From contig JBJOQW010000035.1 of the NCBI GenBank assembly GCA_046049665.1, positions 1 to 52,424 on the forward strand: DNA of 52,424 nt, given 5' to 3'. The DNA is from JAAFHS01 sp046049665 (GTDB taxonomy: Bacteria; Pseudomonadota; Alphaproteobacteria; Rhodobacterales; Rhodobacteraceae). Below are positions 1-8,887 of the stretch, in pieces (position 1 is the first letter of the stretch; every line of letters begins with the position of its first letter). A program made the position numbers and the translations under genes. A model generated the notes under the pieces. The model made no database searches, was not told the DNA's origin, and saw nothing but the letters and a program-made list of their open reading frames with translations.

Positions 1-179
1 ACGATATTTCGCGGTTTGAATACCTTAAGAAATCTGCCCGCAACTTTGGGTCTGTGCTGATTGGAATTGAGACCAGAACGGCACAGAGCTTTTCTGACCT
101 GTTCGGGCGGCTGGATGCAGCGGGTTTCGTGTATCGTGATGTGACAAATGACGAGACTTTGGCAGAATTCCTGATCTAA
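1..179 (+). CDS. ilvA: Threonine dehydratase (threonine ammonia-lyase), C-terminal fragment
   Basis: The gene enters from the left edge; only the last 58 residues are visible, read from base 3 to a TAA at 177-179. The fragment opens with DISRFEYLKK and continues with a VLIGIE strand, as in the C-terminal ACT-like regulatory region of biosynthetic threonine deaminase, which converts threonine to 2-oxobutanoate for isoleucine synthesis. Its stop overlaps by four bases the stop of the converging Hpt gene. The PLP-binding catalytic domain lies outside the window, so the call rests on this tail alone. Confidence 0.75.
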   Translation, partial: DISRFEYLKKSARNFGSVLIGIETRTAQSFSDLFGRLDAAGFVYRDVTNDETLAEFLI

Positions 180-505
180 TTGCCAATGCGCTTGGCAATC
201 CCCTCAAGCAGAGCAGCCTTTGAGGCCGGATAGACGGCCCTTACGGCGCTTAATGTCTGGTCACTGGCCAGATCGGCCTTGGTTTCCTGTTCACCCAGTT
301 GGCAGAGCGCCGCAAGGTCAGACAGCCCAAGGTTCAGCGCGCTGCCTTTCAGAAAATGGTAGTCTTCTGTTGTGGGGGAGGTGGTGCTGAGCCGATCCAT
401 CACCTCATCCGTTTCTTCCAGAAACATGGTCAGAACTTCAAAGATGGCGTCCATGCCGATCTCGTTGGTCAGATCGTCTACCCTTTGCCAATCGATCAAC
501 GCCAC
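176..505 (-). CDS. Hpt domain histidine phosphotransfer protein
   Basis: A 109-residue protein that is essentially one Hpt domain. The phospho-accepting site is His50 in HFLKGSALNLG, followed by a second helix with LCQLGEQE, matching the Hpt pattern of a His on a four-helix bundle. Such proteins carry phosphate between hybrid kinases and response regulators in the cytoplasm. Translation starts at a GTG (503-505) behind a GGGGGAAA stretch. It is divergent from the receiver-phosphatase gene about 155 bases away, which makes that regulator a plausible partner; this is inference from position. Its 3' end converges on ilvA with a four-base overlap. Confidence 0.85.
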   Translation of the reverse strand: MALIDWQRVDDLTNEIGMDAIFEVLTMFLEETDEVMDRLSTTSPTTEDYHFLKGSALNLGLSDLAALCQLGEQETKADLASDQTLSAVRAVYPASKAALLEGIAKRIGN

Positions 506-659
506 GATTTCCCCCGACCAAGACTGACTGGTTTTTGCGCCTTCAGCGTTAACGGCGGGTAACCAAAGATCGGCATTTCCGGACGCATTTTATCTTTCAT
601 TTGTGATTAAGGTCTGTTGGCCAAAGTGCCGATCAACTTTTCAATCGCGATCAGGTGTA

Positions 660-1943
660 ATGCAGGCGGCAAACCTTTCACTTTCACAGCAAGACCAAGG
701 GCTGGCGATTCGCGCGCTTGTTGTGGATGACAGCCGGGCACAGCGCCGGGTGCTGGCGTTGCAATTGCAACGCTGGGGTTTTGTTGTGTCTGAGGCAGCC
801 TCTGGTGCCGAGGCGCTTGCCATGTGGGATGCGGCACCGTTTGAGGTGATTGTCAGCGACTGGATGATGCCGGGCATGTCTGGCGTTGAACTGTGCCGCG
901 AAATCCGGGCCCGCCCGAATGAGGCCTATAGCTACTTCATTCTGTTGACCTCAAAATCAGAGACAGACGAAATGACGCTTGGCCTGGAGGCGGGTGCGGA
1001 TGACTTTTTGACAAAACCCTTCAATGCCAATGAACTGCGCGCCCGTTTGCGCGCGGGTGAGCGCATTGTGGGCATGCAGCGGCAAGTGATGCTGAAAAAT
1101 GCGCAAATCCGAACCGCGCTGGACAAGATTCAAGACCTGTACGATGCGCTGGACCGCGATCTGCAAGAGGCGCGGAAGCTGCAACTGGGCCTGATGCAAG
1201 ACAGACGGCAGGATTACACGCAGGGACACGCGACCATTCTGATGCGGCCTTCGGGGCATGTTGGCGGTGATCTGGCGGGCAGCTTTCGAATCAACCATGG
1301 CAGGATTGGCGTCTATTCTGTTGATGTCTCGGGGCATGGGGTTGCGTCAGCCATGATGACGGCGCGGTTGGCGGGGTTGTTGTCGGGCGGCTCACCTGAT
1401 CAGAACATTGCAATCCGGAAGGCAGCCATGGGCCAGCAGTTTGCATGGGAGCCTGAAGCAGTGGCTGCCCGTCTGAACCGCCTGATGCTGGATGATGTAC
1501 AGGCCGAACAGTACTTTACCTTGGCCTATGCCGAGGTTGATCTGTTTACGGGCGAACTGACAATGGTCCAGGCGGGCCATCCCCACCCGGTGATCATGCG
1601 GGTTTCGGGCGAGATTGAGGTTCTGGGCACCGGGGGTTTGCCGATTGGGTTGATCCCGGATGCAGAATACGAAACGATTCATGCGCAACTGAAGCCGGGT
1701 GACCGGCTGGTTCTGCTGTCAGATGGTGTAACGGAATGCCCTTCGCCGCATGGGCAAGAGTTGGGTCAGGAGGGGCTGCTTTTCATTCTGGAAAGACTGG
1801 CTGACATGCCAAGCGAACAACTGATTGAGGCGTTGCAATGGGAACTGGTTGCCTATCATGGCAAGCCTGAATTCCCCGATGATGTTTCAGCCCTGATTTT
1901 TGATTATGCTGGCCCGGATAGCCATCTGGCCAGCATCCCCTGA
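660..1943 (+). CDS. Response regulator with PP2C-type (RsbU/SpoIIE) phosphatase output
   Basis: A 427-residue two-domain regulator. Residues about 17-135 are a CheY-like receiver with the acidic pair Asp23-Asp24, phospho-acceptor Asp67 in IVSDWMMPG, the LLTS switch and the Lys of FLTKPF. A helical linker (about 145-180) leads to a SpoIIE/RsbU-type PP2C phosphatase, seen in GGDLAG, YSVDVSGHGVASAM, AGHPHP and LLSDGVTE, which supply the metal-binding Asp residues. The family dephosphorylates anti-sigma-factor antagonists in partner-switching pathways. I chose ATG 660, preceded by CAGGTG, over a GTG at 603 whose 19 extra residues look non-conserved. The 3' end overlaps the converging Nudix gene by 40 bases. 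Confidence 0.85.
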   Translation: MQAANLSLSQQDQGLAIRALVVDDSRAQRRVLALQLQRWGFVVSEAASGAEALAMWDAAPFEVIVSDWMMPGMSGVELCREIRARPNEAYSYFILLTSKSETDEMTLGLEAGADDFLTKPFNANELRARLRAGERIVGMQRQVMLKNAQIRTALDKIQDLYDALDRDLQEARKLQLGLMQDRRQDYTQGHATILMRPSGHVGGDLAGSFRINHGRIGVYSVDVSGHGVASAMMTARLAGLLSGGSPDQNIAIRKAAMGQQFAWEPEAVAARLNRLMLDDVQAEQYFTLAYAEVDLFTGELTMVQAGHPHPVIMRVSGEIEVLGTGGLPIGLIPDAEYETIHAQLKPGDRLVLLSDGVTECPSPHGQELGQEGLLFILERLADMPSEQLIEALQWELVAYHGKPEFPDDVSALIFDYAGPDSHLASIP

Positions 1944-2350
1944 TCGCCGGGGTTGCCAAGCAGGCGCGGGGCATCCGCCAAGGGAACCCAGACGGCAGTA
2001 TGGCCGGGTTCTGTGGGTGGGCCAAGGCGGCGCACCGGGCGGGCAAGGTAAAGCGTGCACACCTTCTCGGCCCACAGGTCATATTCGGGCATGTAGGTAA
2101 AGCGGCGGAAGGCGCCGAGTTTGCGCGTGATGGCAATGCGCCAGCCGGTTTCCTCCATCACCTCGCGATGCAGGGCCGTGATCGGGTGTTCGCCACGGTC
2201 GATCCCGCCGCCGGGCAGTTGCAATTCGGGGCCGGGGTCCATTTGCACGGTGGCAAGCAGGCTGTCACCCTGCACCAGAATGGCGTAAACGCCGGGTCTG
2301 CGAATGTAGCGTTGCCCTGCTTTTGGCGTATCGCCATACCGTCTGATCAT
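1904..2350 (-). CDS. Nudix hydrolase
   Basis: A 148-residue single-domain protein with a complete Nudix box: GGGIDRGEH, then a REVMEETGW segment, giving the G-x5-E-x7-REUxEExGU pattern that binds Mg2+ and the diphosphate. Substrate cannot be read from the sequence; the family hydrolyses nucleoside diphosphates linked to another moiety. The open frame continues upstream of 2350 but there runs antisense through hslO, so the start MIRRYGD at 2350 is preferred. The gene is divergent from hslO, sharing a 75-base promoter region, and its 3' end overlaps the preceding regulator tail-to-tail. Confidence 0.85.
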   Translation of the reverse strand: MIRRYGDTPKAGQRYIRRPGVYAILVQGDSLLATVQMDPGPELQLPGGGIDRGEHPITALHREVMEETGWRIAITRKLGAFRRFTYMPEYDLWAEKVCTLYLARPVRRLGPPTEPGHTAVWVPLADAPRLLGNPGDQGMLARWLSGPA

Positions 2351-2360
2351 AGATTTACCC

Positions 2361-2390
2361 TTGGACCGGTGGTTGCCCTGCCTATATAGG
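2361..2390 (+). promoter_or_regulatory. Candidate promoter in the Nudix-hslO divergent gap
   Basis: TTGGAC (2361-2366) lies 16 bases before TATATA (2383-2388), which sits in a perfect palindrome CCTATATAGG (2381-2390). The palindromic -10 could serve either direction. The -35 is only a partial match, so this is a modest inference. Confidence 0.35.
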
Positions 2391-2425
2391 CGCGGTATGC
2401 CACATCTGGCAGCCAGGAAAACCCC

Positions 2426-3418
2426 ATGATCACCGCACCTCAAATCGCCTGGGACGATACAGTCCTGCCCTTCCAGCTTGATAACTCTGATATCCGCGGC
2501 CGTGTTGTGCGGCTGGATGGCACATTGGACAATGTGCTGCGCCAGCACGCCTACCCCCCGGTGATCGAGGCGCTGGTGGCCGAAATGGCGCTGCTGACTG
2601 CGCTGATCGGGCAAGCGGTCAAGCTGCGCTGGAAGCTGTCGCTGCAGGTGCGCGGTAAGGGGCCAGCACGGCTGATCGCAACCGATTACTACGGGCCGGG
2701 GGCCGAAGGCGAACCTGCGCGCATCCGGGCCTATGCCAGCTATGATGCCGAAAGGCTGGATCAGACGGCGGTGCCCTTCAGCCAGATTGGCGAGGGGTAT
2801 TTTGCCGTGCTGATTGACCAAGGCCAGGACATGACCCCCTATCAGGGCATCACGCCGATTGCAGGCGGGTCACTTTCGGCCTGTGCAGAGACGTATTTTG
2901 CGCAATCGGAACAGTTGCCGACGCGGTTTCAACTGGTCTTTGGCAAAAGCCAAGAGCCGGGGCAGACATCGCATTGGCGCGGCGGCGGGGTGATGTTGCA
3001 GCACATGCCAAAATCGTCGCTTGTGGCGGCAGAGGCAGGGTCGGGCGAAGGCGGGCTGTTGCAGCACACGGATATTCTGGCCGGTGAAGAAGGCGAAAAC
3101 TGGAGCCGCGCGAATATCCTGCTGGACACGGTTGAAGAGCTGGAGCTGATCGGCCCATCGGTGGCGCCAACCGACCTGTTGGTGCGGCTGTTCCACGAAG
3201 AAGGCCCGCGGGCCTTTGATGCGCAGCCGGTGCGGTTTGGCTGCTCGTGTTCTGCAGATAAGGTGCGACAGTCCATGTCGATCTATTCTGCCAAGGATAT
3301 CAGACATATGACCACGGACGAAGGCATCGTGACGGCGGATTGCCAGTTCTGCGGCGCGCATTATGAGCTTGATCCGCTGACCCTGGGGTTTGAGGCGAAA
3401 AAGGCCGATGGCGAATGA
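2426..3418 (+). CDS. hslO: Redox-regulated chaperone Hsp33
   Basis: A 330-residue cytoplasmic holdase chaperone activated by oxidation. The C-terminal zinc redox switch is complete: Cys273-x-Cys275 (CSC) and Cys306-x2-Cys309 (CQFC). The N-terminal half has the Hsp33 fold signatures such as RLDGTLDNVL and a QVRGKGPARL strand. Length is slightly above the usual 290-300 residues. It is followed by an overlapping CoA-type Nudix gene (11 bases) and then cca, so the three are probably co-transcribed. Confidence 0.95.
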   Translation: MITAPQIAWDDTVLPFQLDNSDIRGRVVRLDGTLDNVLRQHAYPPVIEALVAEMALLTALIGQAVKLRWKLSLQVRGKGPARLIATDYYGPGAEGEPARIRAYASYDAERLDQTAVPFSQIGEGYFAVLIDQGQDMTPYQGITPIAGGSLSACAETYFAQSEQLPTRFQLVFGKSQEPGQTSHWRGGGVMLQHMPKSSLVAAEAGSGEGGLLQHTDILAGEEGENWSRANILLDTVEELELIGPSVAPTDLLVRLFHEEGPRAFDAQPVRFGCSCSADKVRQSMSIYSAKDIRHMTTDEGIVTADCQFCGAHYELDPLTLGFEAKKADGE

Positions 3419-3992
3419 TGAAACGCGTTTGCGCGGCGCACTGGCGCGCCCGGCGGGCGAATCGTCTGACTATGATCTGAACCCGGGGCTGGCGCTGCCT
3501 GCCGACCGGCCCTTGCGGGACGCGGCGGTGCTGGTGGCGGTGTGCGATGGCAAGGTACTGCTGACCAAGCGGTCATCGGCGCTGAAGCACCATCCGGGGC
3601 AGATTGCCTTTCCGGGCGGGAAGGTGGACGCGGGCGATGATGGTGCGGTGGGTGCCGCCCTGCGTGAAGCATGGGAAGAGGTGGGGCTTGCGCCGGGCAA
3701 TGTGACGGTGCTGGGCGCGCTGCCCACGCATGAAACGGTGACAGGCTACCGCGTGACACCCGTTTTGGGCCTTGTCAGAGCCGCTTTTCAGGCCATTCCA
3801 CAGGAATCAGAGGTGGCAGAGACGTTCTGGGTGCCGCTGTCACATGTGACGACGCCTGCCAATTTCGCCATCGAACAGCGGGAATGGCGGGGCGTCTGGC
3901 GGCGATACTATGCCGTGCCATGGGGCCCCTATTATATCTGGGGCGCAACAGCGCGGATCTTGCGCGGGCTGGCAGACCGGATGGGGCCATGA
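3408..3992 (+). CDS. CoA-pyrophosphatase-type Nudix hydrolase
   Basis: A 194-residue Nudix protein. The box reads FPGGKVDAGD then ALREAWEEVGL, with Asp in place of the first Glu, and it is preceded by LLTKRSSALKHHPGQIAFPG, the upstream segment typical of the CoA pyrophosphatase (NudL/YeaB) subgroup, which cleaves CoA to 4'-phosphopantetheine and 3',5'-ADP. I chose ATG 3408 (MANDETR) rather than a start at 3390 further inside hslO. It overlaps hslO by 11 bases and cca by 4 (ATGA), which implies translational coupling. Confidence 0.88.
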   Translation: MANDETRLRGALARPAGESSDYDLNPGLALPADRPLRDAAVLVAVCDGKVLLTKRSSALKHHPGQIAFPGGKVDAGDDGAVGAALREAWEEVGLAPGNVTVLGALPTHETVTGYRVTPVLGLVRAAFQAIPQESEVAETFWVPLSHVTTPANFAIEQREWRGVWRRYYAVPWGPYYIWGATARILRGLADRMGP

Positions 3993-5131
3993 AGGTTTCG
4001 GGTGAATGGCTGGCATCGGCAGGGGTGCAGGCGGTGATGGCCGCGCTGACCGGGGCGGGGCATCAGGCGCTGGCGGTGGGGGGCTGCGTGCGCAATGCGG
4101 TTCTGGGTGCGCCCATCGCTGATGTCGATGTGGCAACGGATGCCGTGCCAGAAACAGTCACGAATATTGCGGAAAATGCAGCTTTCCGGGTGATCCCCAC
4201 GGGAATTGACCATGGCACCGTCACGGTTCTGGCGCATGGCACGTCCATCGAGGTGACAACGTTCCGGCGCGATGTGGCAACCGATGGACGGCGGGCGGTT
4301 GTGGCGTTCAGCACGGACATTGCAGACGATGCCGCGCGGCGGGACTTCACAATGAACGCGCTTTACGCGCAGGCTGACGGCACGCTGGTTGACCCGCTGG
4401 GCGGCCTGCCAGACCTGCTGGCGCGGCGCGTGCGGTTTGTGGGCGAGGCAGAGGCGCGCATCCGCGAGGATTATCTGCGCATCCTGCGGTTCTTCCGTTT
4501 TCATGCCTGGTATGCCGACCCTGACCATGGAATTGACGCCGAAGGTCTGGCGGCCTGCGCTGCCAATTCCGCCGGGTTAGAGACGCTTTCGCGTGAGCGC
4601 GTGGGGGCCGAGATGCGCAAACTGCTTGCAGCACCGGACCCTGGCCCTGCGGTGGCGGCGATGGCGCAGGGGGGGGCGTTGGGGGCCATTTTGCCGGGTG
4701 TGGACGCGCGCTGGCTGCCTGTTCTGGTGCATCTGGAAAGGGCGGCACCGCCGCGCTGGCTGCGCCGACTGGCGGTTCTGGGTGGGCCAGAGGCCACTGA
4801 CGCCCTGCGCCTGTCACGTGACGAACAGCGCGATTTGGCCCATATCAGAGACGCTTTGGCCAGCGATTACAGCCCAGCAGCAACCGGCTTTCTGTATGGC
4901 GCGACCTTGGCCAGTGACGCCGTCCTGCTGCGCGCGGCGATGCTGGAATCACCCCCGCCAGACGCATGGCAAGGCCAGATTGCGCGGGGGGCGGCGGCCC
5001 AATTTCCGGTCAACGCTGCTGATCTGATGCCGGCGCTGGAAGGTGGCGCACTGGGCGCGCGGCTGAAAGACCTGCAGGAACGCTGGCTGCGATCTGACCT
5101 GACGCTGACAAAGGCGCAGCTTTTGGGGTAG
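3989..5131 (+). CDS. cca: CCA-adding enzyme / tRNA nucleotidyltransferase
   Basis: A 380-residue class II nucleotidyltransferase that adds or repairs the 3' CCA of tRNAs. The head domain has LAVGGCVRNAVLG followed by the metal-binding DVDVATDA, and RRDFTMNALY follows at about residue 115-130, both family hallmarks; EDYLRILRFFRFHA is the neck motif. The start ATG 3989 overlaps the preceding Nudix stop (ATGA). The tail is Ala-rich and helical as in alphaproteobacterial members. A longer upstream frame from 3884 overlaps the Nudix gene and is not used. Confidence 0.93.
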   Translation: MKVSGEWLASAGVQAVMAALTGAGHQALAVGGCVRNAVLGAPIADVDVATDAVPETVTNIAENAAFRVIPTGIDHGTVTVLAHGTSIEVTTFRRDVATDGRRAVVAFSTDIADDAARRDFTMNALYAQADGTLVDPLGGLPDLLARRVRFVGEAEARIREDYLRILRFFRFHAWYADPDHGIDAEGLAACAANSAGLETLSRERVGAEMRKLLAAPDPGPAVAAMAQGGALGAILPGVDARWLPVLVHLERAAPPRWLRRLAVLGGPEATDALRLSRDEQRDLAHIRDALASDYSPAATGFLYGATLASDAVLLRAAMLESPPPDAWQGQIARGAAAQFPVNAADLMPALEGGALGARLKDLQERWLRSDLTLTKAQLLG

Positions 5132-5195
5132 GGCACGGGTTTCCCTTGCCTGCCGCTTGCGCTATATGTGCGGCCCAAGGTCTGAGGCATGCATC

Positions 5196-7040
5196 ATGTT
5201 CCGCTTCTTCGAAGACCTCGTCGACCCCTATGTCAGTTACGAGGAAACCGATACGCCCCCGCGTCGGCTTTGGCCGTTTCTGCGGGACTACGCGCGCCCC
5301 TTCAAAGGCGTTTTCGCGGCTACAGCCCTTTTGTCGATGATCGGCGGTTTCGCTGACATTGCCATGATCTGGTATGTCGGGCGGGTTGTTGACCTGATGG
5401 CGAACGCCTCACCCGCTGAAGTTTTGGCGGCGCATGGCATGGAACTCCTGCTGGTGGCGCTGGCTGTGCTGATCCTGCGGCCCGTCATCCTGGTGGGGAA
5501 TGTGGCGCTGCTGCACAACACGATCCTGCCGAATTTCGGCACGATGATCCGCTGGCGCGCGCACCGGCATGTGCTGCGCCAGCCGGTGGGCTGGTTCGAA
5601 TCTGATTTCGCGGGGCGCATTGCCAACCGGATCATGCAGACGCCGCCGGCGGCGGGTGACGCGGTGTTTCAGGTGTTTGACGCGGTGGCCTTTGCTGCCG
5701 TAACGGTGGTGGGTGCGGCCATCATGCTGACCGAGGCTGATCCGCGTCTGCTGCTGCCACTGGCCATCTGGATCGTGCTTTATGCAGCCCTTGTGCGCTG
5801 GACTATCCGGCGCGCGGGGCCTGCGGCGCAGGCCAGCAGTGATGCGCGGTCAGCGGTGACGGGGCGGGTGGTGGATGCCTACACGAATATCCACGCGGTC
5901 AAGCTGTTTGCGCACCATGACAGCGAAGTGGCCTATGCCAAGGAAGCAATCGAGCACGCGCGCGAGACGTTCAAAAAGGAAATGCGCATCGTCACCAAGA
6001 TGGATTTCGCGCTGACGATGCTGAATGGCCTGCTGATCGTGGCGATCATCGGCTGGGCGATTGTGCTGTGGTATCAGGGCACGGCGAGCGTGGGCACGGT
6101 GGCTGCGGCAAGTGCGCTGGTCTTGCGGCTCAATAACATGACCTATTGGATCATGTGGGCGTTTACGTCGCTCGTGCAGGCGCTGGGTGTGGTGCAGGAG
6201 GGGATGGAGACGATCACCCATCCGATCGGCCTGGTCGATGCCAAGGGCGCAGGGGCGCTGAGCTTTTCCAAGGGGCTGATCGAAATACAGGACGTGTCGC
6301 ACCATTACGGGCGCGGCTCGGGCGGTTTGCGCAATGTATCGCTTACTGTGAAACCGGGTGAGCGGATTGGCCTTGTGGGCCGGTCGGGCGCGGGGAAATC
6401 AACGCTCGTGAAGCTGATGCTGCGGTTTTACGATACGGAAAGCGGGCGGATTCTGATTGACGGGCAGGATATTGCAAAGGTGACGCAGGCATCACTGCGG
6501 GCGCAAATCGGGATGGTGGCGCAGGATAGCAGTCTGATGCACCGGTCGGTGCGGGACAACATCATGTACGGCCGGCCGGATGCGACAGAGGCGCAGATGA
6601 TTGCGGCGGCGCGTCAGGCTGAGGCGCATGAGTTCATTCAAACGCTGGAAGACCCGGAAGGGCGGCGGGGCTATGACGCGCATGTGGGTGAGCGTGGGGT
6701 GAAACTTTCCGGCGGGCAACGGCAAAGGGTGACATTGGCGCGGGTGATCCTGAAGGATGCGCCGATCCTGATACTGGATGAGGCGACGAGCGCCTTGGAC
6801 AGTGAGGCGGAAGCGGCGATTCAAGAGGCGCTTTATGGCGTGATGGCGGGCAAGACGGTGATCGCCATCGCGCACCGCCTGTCAACGATTGCGGCGATGG
6901 ACCGGATCGTGGTGCTGGAGGACGGGGCGATTGCCGAGGAAGGCACGCATGCCGATCTGATCGCGCGCAATGGCGTCTATGCGCGGTTCTGGGCGCGGCA
7001 ATCGGGCGGGTTCATCGGCATCGAAGAGGCCGCGGAATGA
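5196..7040 (+). CDS. ABC exporter half-transporter (permease-ATPase fusion)
   Basis: A 614-residue protein with an N-terminal six-helix exporter domain (about residues 25-330) and a C-terminal ATPase. The nucleotide domain is intact: Walker A GRSGAGKST, signature LSGGQRQR, Walker B ILILDEATSALD and the switch His in AIAHRLST. Family members export lipids, drugs or peptides; the substrate is not evident. I chose ATG 5196 (MFRFFEDLVDPY) over a TTG at 5157. It overlaps the next half-transporter by four bases, and the two are similar, so they probably assemble as a heterodimer. Confidence 0.9.
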   Translation: MFRFFEDLVDPYVSYEETDTPPRRLWPFLRDYARPFKGVFAATALLSMIGGFADIAMIWYVGRVVDLMANASPAEVLAAHGMELLLVALAVLILRPVILVGNVALLHNTILPNFGTMIRWRAHRHVLRQPVGWFESDFAGRIANRIMQTPPAAGDAVFQVFDAVAFAAVTVVGAAIMLTEADPRLLLPLAIWIVLYAALVRWTIRRAGPAAQASSDARSAVTGRVVDAYTNIHAVKLFAHHDSEVAYAKEAIEHARETFKKEMRIVTKMDFALTMLNGLLIVAIIGWAIVLWYQGTASVGTVAAASALVLRLNNMTYWIMWAFTSLVQALGVVQEGMETITHPIGLVDAKGAGALSFSKGLIEIQDVSHHYGRGSGGLRNVSLTVKPGERIGLVGRSGAGKSTLVKLMLRFYDTESGRILIDGQDIAKVTQASLRAQIGMVAQDSSLMHRSVRDNIMYGRPDATEAQMIAAARQAEAHEFIQTLEDPEGRRGYDAHVGERGVKLSGGQRQRVTLARVILKDAPILILDEATSALDSEAEAAIQEALYGVMAGKTVIAIAHRLSTIAAMDRIVVLEDGAIAEEGTHADLIARNGVYARFWARQSGGFIGIEEAAE

Positions 7041-8887
7041 GCGCGCTGATGCGCCTTGGTGGCTGGATTGATGCATTCCGCCCGGCGGAAGGCCCGCCGC
7101 CGCAGGCGCTGGGGGCGTTCTTTCGCTGGTGCCTGCGGGGGTCTTGGCCCGCCTTGTGGGTGGCAGGACTGCTGTCATCGGTGGCGGGTGCGACCGAGGT
7201 GGTATCAGCGCTGATCCTGGGCTGGGTGATTGATGCCGCGCTGGACGCGGGGCCAGCGGCGTTTTTCACCGATCATCTGGCATTGCTGATCTGGTTCGTG
7301 GTGTTCTACCTGATCTTCCGCCCGCTGGCCTTTGCCGTTTCGGCTGCATCGAACAGCATCGTCATCGGGCCGAATGTGCTGCCCTTGGTCCTGTCACGCT
7401 TGCACCGCTGGACGCTGGGGCAGGCGGTAACGTTCTTTGACAATGACTTTGCCGGGCGCATTGCCACCAAACAGATGCAGGCGGCCCGCGCGGTGACGGA
7501 TGTGGCGACCGAAGTCATCAACACGGTCTGTTTCGCGCTGGCGTCGGTGGTGGGGTCGGTCGTGTTTCTGATGGTGATTGACTGGCGCGTGGCCATGGCG
7601 CTGGCGGTGTGGCTGGTGGGTTATGTGCTGGTCATCCGGTTTTTCCTGCCGCGCGTGAAGGTGAATTCGGCAGCCCGCGCCGCATCACGCGCCATGGTGA
7701 CGGGGCAGGTGGTGGACACGATCACCAACATCAAGACGGTCAAGCTGTTTGCCCATGCCGCGTTTGAAGACCGGGTGGCGCTGAACGCGATGGGCGTGTT
7801 TCGTGACCGTAGCCTTGAGTTTGGGGTGATCTCAACGTGGTTCCGCCTGTCACTGATGACGCTGGCAGGGGTGCTGCCGGTGCTGCTGATTGGCGGCGCG
7901 CTGGTTCTGTGGAGCGAGGGTGCGGCAACGGCGGGGGCGATTGCCGCCAGTGGTGCTATTGCGATGCGGATTGCGCAAATGTCGGGCTGGGTGAGCTTTA
8001 CGCTGATGTCGATCTATACCTCGATCGGCGAGGTTGAGGATGGCATGCAAACCTTGGCGGTGCCGCATACGCTGGCTGATGCGCCGGATGCGGTAGACCT
8101 GCCGCGCGTGCAGGGTGAGGTGCGGTTTGACGGGGTTTCGTTCGGCTATGGGCGTGCGAAGGCTGGTGTCAGGGATGTGAACCTGACGATCCGGGCTGGA
8201 GAAAAGCTGGGGATCGTGGGGGCATCAGGGGCAGGGAAATCGACGCTCGTTTCGCTGCTCTTGCGGCTCTATGATGCGGAAACCGGGGTTGTTTCGGTGG
8301 ATGGCCATGATGTGCGGCGCATCACGCAGGAAAGCCTGCGGCGGCAGATCGGCATGGTCACGCAGGAAACGGCAATGTTCAACCGATCAGCGCGGGACAA
8401 CATCCTGTATGGCCTGCCCGATGCGACGGAAGCGGCGATGCAGGCGGCGGCAAAGTCGGCCGAAGCGGATGGGTTCATTGCAGGCATGATGGATCACAAG
8501 GGGCGGCAGGCCTATGATGCTTTCTTAGGTGAGCGCGGGGTGAAACTGAGTGGCGGGCAGCGGCAACGGATCGCACTTGCGCGGGCGTTTCTGAAGGACG
8601 CGCCAATACTGGTGCTGGATGAGGCGACGAGTGCCTTGGACAGTGAGGTTGAGGCGAGCATTCAAGATGCATTGAACCGCGTGATGCAGGGCAAGACGGT
8701 GCTGGCCATTGCGCACCGGCTGTCAACGATTGCGGCGATGGACCGGATCATCGTGCTGGAGGACGGGCGCATTGTTGAAGAAGGGTCGCACAGCGATCTT
8801 TTGGCCAAAGATGGGCTTTACGCGCGCTACTGGAACCGGCAGTCGGGTGGGTTCATCGGGGTGGACCAGAAGGAAGCAGCAGAGTGA
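7037..8887 (+). CDS. ABC exporter half-transporter, partner subunit
   Basis: A 616-residue paralogue of the preceding gene with the same order: six membrane segments, then the ATPase with Walker A GASGAGKST, signature LSGGQRQR, Walker B ILVLDEATSALD and AIAHRLST. Neither copy shows the degenerate signature or Walker B found in many asymmetric heterodimers, so both ATP sites should be competent. The start ATG overlaps the upstream stop (ATGA) and a GAGG precedes it. The stop overlaps the following methyltransferase GTG start by four bases, giving a three-gene coupled unit. Confidence 0.9.
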   Translation: MSALMRLGGWIDAFRPAEGPPPQALGAFFRWCLRGSWPALWVAGLLSSVAGATEVVSALILGWVIDAALDAGPAAFFTDHLALLIWFVVFYLIFRPLAFAVSAASNSIVIGPNVLPLVLSRLHRWTLGQAVTFFDNDFAGRIATKQMQAARAVTDVATEVINTVCFALASVVGSVVFLMVIDWRVAMALAVWLVGYVLVIRFFLPRVKVNSAARAASRAMVTGQVVDTITNIKTVKLFAHAAFEDRVALNAMGVFRDRSLEFGVISTWFRLSLMTLAGVLPVLLIGGALVLWSEGAATAGAIAASGAIAMRIAQMSGWVSFTLMSIYTSIGEVEDGMQTLAVPHTLADAPDAVDLPRVQGEVRFDGVSFGYGRAKAGVRDVNLTIRAGEKLGIVGASGAGKSTLVSLLLRLYDAETGVVSVDGHDVRRITQESLRRQIGMVTQETAMFNRSARDNILYGLPDATEAAMQAAAKSAEADGFIAGMMDHKGRQAYDAFLGERGVKLSGGQRQRIALARAFLKDAPILVLDEATSALDSEVEASIQDALNRVMQGKTVLAIAHRLSTIAAMDRIIVLEDGRIVEEGSHSDLLAKDGLYARYWNRQSGGFIGVDQKEAAE

